A program made the translations under genes and the position numbers. A stretch of 56,835 nt of DNA, from positions 1-56,835 of the forward strand of contig CAZSBF010000013.1 of NCBI GenBank assembly GCA_964605185.1, read 5' to 3'. This stretch comes from JACRIM01 sp964605185 (lineage in GTDB: Bacteria; Planctomycetota; Phycisphaerae; UBA1845; UTPLA1). Within the stretch, counting starts at the first letter, position 1, and every line of letters begins with the position of its first letter. Shown piece by piece: positions 54,742 through 56,835 of the stretch. The notes beneath the pieces were generated by a model. That model ran no database searches. It was not told where the DNA came from and saw only the letters and a list, made by a program, of their open reading frames with translations.

Positions 54742-56127
54742 TCACTTGTCGTTCGATTTGGCGTCCGCTTTGTGACTCTGTTCGCCCGTGAGTAAGCCAT
54801 TCAAGCGCTTCTTCATGTCCTCGAAGATGAACTTAATTGAGTTCTGCTCGATCTGCCTAATGGTCTCCGCTTCAGCCATTGCCTTCGTCCTATCGTCGGC
54901 ACCACCAGGATTAGCCGGGCGAAAGGTTATTCGGCCGGGCTCTTTGATCTTTTTGATCTCAGCAAAAGCGTTTGTCTGTGATCGTTTGAGAATCGCGTGA
55001 GCCGCCTGAACCTGTTTTTCGTCGGCCGAATGAAACAAACACCAGCGTCGAACAAAAGCCTCCCATTCGTTTGGGCTTGACGTGACGTTCTTAATTCCAA
55101 AAGTGCCGTCGTTTTCGTTCCACCATGCCGGGTACGCATAATGGCCTGAGCCGGCGGCACGAGCCAGCATCGCCTTATATGCGGATTCGTCGCGCGGGAC
55201 GGATCTCCAAACTTCCTCGGTCACGACTTCGGAGCCTGTCCAGTAGCGATCCTCTCCCTGCTTCCACCCCATGTTGGGTTTGGCTGCGATGCGAACTCCG
55301 GGCGGCCAGCCAAATGTTTCAAGCCCAATCTTTCTTGGATGGTCTTGGCGGTCAAACGAGGCGGACTCGGTTTCGACCGTGAATCTCATGCCGCCCGTAT
55401 CGGTTTTCGAGAATTGGGGCCACCATTTCCCATCGACTTGAGAGTATGTGGTCTCAGCTCTGGCCGGCGGGAGCGCCGAGCCAGACTCGGGCACAATTTC
55501 CCACGTTGCCAACACAATGGAATTACCCCGTTGCTTGTCGAGGTGCCATTCCCATTTTTCCGGCTCAATTACGGAATCTCCTTTGGGGATAATACAGGTC
55601 ACGGTAATGCGTGCATCACTGTCATTCACTTGCCACTTGCTGCCCGGGGTTTGCTTTTCTTGGAGAAATTCCAGGGCGCGCGAGGGTGTTGAGTCCGGAA
55701 GCCAAGCTGGCAACAATCCAACAATTCTACCGTCGAGGCCACTATTCAATCGGGACTTGCTAACACCGGCCGTGCCTTCGTCCTGACTCCATATCCAGTT
55801 ATCTGCTTCGCGATCGCGCGACAAGAACCATCGAGGTGCACACGCCAAACCGGACCCAATTCCGGGTTGACTGCCGTTCCGAATTGAAACTATTCCATCC
55901 CGACTACCGTAGTTGATGGAAAGAACGTCGTGGCCGGACCATCGCTCTTCCCACCGCTGCTCCCACTTGATCTTGTGTGCGTCGTTCTCCATTGACAAGA
56001 CATAACGCAACACACATGTTGATTGTTTTTCGCGGCTTACGAAGGCCTCTCGAAGCGCCCTCGGAATCTCGGGCTTCTCGCCAACGGGGCCGACCGCAAG
56101 TATCACAGCAACAGCCTGATGAAGCAT
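54742..56127 (-). CDS. Secreted protein of unknown function
   Basis: 461 residues from the ATG at 56127 with GAGGAG upstream. A short hydrophobic leader (MLHQAVAVILAVGPVG) suggests export. The body is Trp-rich with mixed strands (KWEQRWEERWSGHDVLSINYGSRDG; WEWHLDKQRGNSIVLATWEIVPES; TYSQVDGKWWPQFSKTDTGGMRF), reminiscent of LolA-like outer-membrane-associated folds but not matching one. The C-terminus is helical and charged (TKAMAEAETIRQIEQNSIKFIFEDMKKRLNG). Composition is less GC-biased than core genes. Follows 56194-56709 by 66 bases on the same strand. Confidence 0.78.
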   Translation of the reverse strand: MLHQAVAVILAVGPVGEKPEIPRALREAFVSREKQSTCVLRYVLSMENDAHKIKWEQRWEERWSGHDVLSINYGSRDGIVSIRNGSQPGIGSGLACAPRWFLSRDREADNWIWSQDEGTAGVSKSRLNSGLDGRIVGLLPAWLPDSTPSRALEFLQEKQTPGSKWQVNDSDARITVTCIIPKGDSVIEPEKWEWHLDKQRGNSIVLATWEIVPESGSALPPARAETTYSQVDGKWWPQFSKTDTGGMRFTVETESASFDRQDHPRKIGLETFGWPPGVRIAAKPNMGWKQGEDRYWTGSEVVTEEVWRSVPRDESAYKAMLARAAGSGHYAYPAWWNENDGTFGIKNVTSSPNEWEAFVRRWCLFHSADEKQVQAAHAILKRSQTNAFAEIKKIKEPGRITFRPANPGGADDRTKAMAEAETIRQIEQNSIKFIFEDMKKRLNGLLTGEQSHKADAKSNDK

Positions 56128-56193
56128 GCTCTCCTCACAATCAAACACTTCAGCCGCACCCGTCTTTCCTGAACTGCCGGAAAGGCAAGAGGG

Positions 56194-56709
56194 CTAGTAA
56201 GCGCTAACGCAACAAGGTGTGTCTCGTTTGTACCAATTCTCTGAACTTGATGACCCCCAGTAAATATTTCCACAGTCAAAGGATGTTACGCAAGTCCGGT
56301 TTTGCGGATTCCCTTGGATCGGATGAACGCATATATATGCGTCGCTGCACTCGTACGAAAGATACTCAAAGCACGACCCAGAGCAGCCGCTTTCCGAGCA
56401 AACGGGAGATTCATAGTCAATCAGGTTGCCCAATAGGTACCACTCAAGACCGACTCCGTAGATTGCAAGCGGGGGATTACACAGGCCGCTTACACACTCG
56501 CATGGGTCGGGGTCTGAAAAATCAAAACATCTCGTTACATTGGCCCCCATTATGCAGGTGATCGGAACCGAAGACGGCGGGCAGGGGCAATTTGCCGGAA
56601 TCGGATCGGGCGGCGGCTCCGGTGCCGCCAACAGAATCGCGGTCGAGACCAAAACCAAAAATACTGCACATCGGGTAATCAATGTAGAACAAGGTGAAAC
56701 CAACAACAT
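56194..56709 (-). CDS. Cys-rich secreted protein of unknown function
   Basis: 171 residues; GGAGG 7 bases upstream of the ATG at 56709. A signal peptide (ITRCAVFLVLVSTAILLAAPE) precedes a mature part with about 16 cysteines (NCPCPPSS, DPCECVSGLCNPP, CSESGCSGSCFEYLSYECSDAYICVHP, TPCCVSAY), implying disulfide bonds outside the cytoplasm. No named family. Likely an operon partner of the following gene. Confidence 0.78.
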   Translation of the reverse strand: MLLVSPCSTLITRCAVFLVLVSTAILLAAPEPPPDPIPANCPCPPSSVPITCIMGANVTRCFDFSDPDPCECVSGLCNPPLAIYGVGLEWYLLGNLIDYESPVCSESGCSGSCFEYLSYECSDAYICVHPIQGNPQNRTCVTSFDCGNIYWGSSSSENWYKRDTPCCVSAY

Positions 56710-56835
56710 GACTTAGCCTCCGGGTCACTCGGGGTTCCGTTACCCCCAAACGGCCGGCGTTATCTACGCACAAGCAGCAGTTTGGTTCGGCGAGCACGGG
56801 GGGGACCCAAAATCCCCGTTACGAATGAATACTGT

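Overview
The window reads as chromosomal DNA of a GC-rich planctomycete, probably Phycisphaerae-like. Points in favour: several secreted proteins end in paired EF-hand/dockerin-type repeats (GDVNxDGxVDGxDI...), there is a type III glutamine synthetase, a ThiD2-ThiE fusion, an excisionase-type HTH joined to a receiver domain, and outer-membrane lipid genes (LpxL-like acyltransferase, GmhB-like phosphatase). The taxonomy is inferred from gene content; no rRNA gene is present. No tRNA, rRNA, CRISPR array, insertion sequence or prophage was recognised.

Layout. 1-2.2 kb: 3' part of parB, a HEAT-like membrane protein and a DedA protein. 2.3-4.8 kb: a large secreted beta-propeller/Ig/dockerin protein. 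5.2-9.2 kb: a CysB-like LysR regulator divergent from malate synthase A and isocitrate lyase, that is, a complete glyoxylate shunt with a palindromic LysR box between them. 9.3-18.2 kb: small lipoproteins, a DUF4097 lipoprotein, an M3 oligopeptidase, an LpxL-like acyltransferase, a DUF1460 amidase-like lipoprotein, XerD and ThiD2-ThiE. 18.4-25.2 kb: alaS translationally coupled to a small-basic-protein/nucleotidyltransferase pair, a TMTC-like membrane TPR protein, a 55-aa protein, a VOC protein and an SseB-C-like protein. 25.4-33 kb: a 12-repeat kelch protein, an S9 prolyl oligopeptidase lipoprotein and GSIII. 33-35.8 kb: a TetR regulator with a duplicated-domain lipoprotein, both promoters carrying the same operator, then a methyltransferase. 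35.9-48.5 kb: a minus-strand block of secreted proteins (CHRD/dockerin protein, a phosphatase-like lipoprotein and three dockerin-bearing subtilases, two of them close paralogues). 48.6-56.8 kb: GmhB-like phosphatase, lipoproteins, a receiver-HTH/HDOD signalling pair and planctomycete-type unknown secreted proteins.

The most noteworthy signals are outside the textbook genes: (i) families of short palindromic or low-complexity repeats that sit in intergenic DNA, supply stop codons, and in two cases are inserted in frame inside conserved genes (alaS and the methyltransferase); (ii) a near-palindromic operator (GTAWGTRNNYACWTAC) in front of tetR and its downstream lipoprotein gene; (iii) a toxin-antitoxin-like pair overlapping the end of alaS; (iv) a tandem subtilase cluster in which two members have an altered catalytic-Asp loop; (v) a compositionally foreign patch inside alaS.
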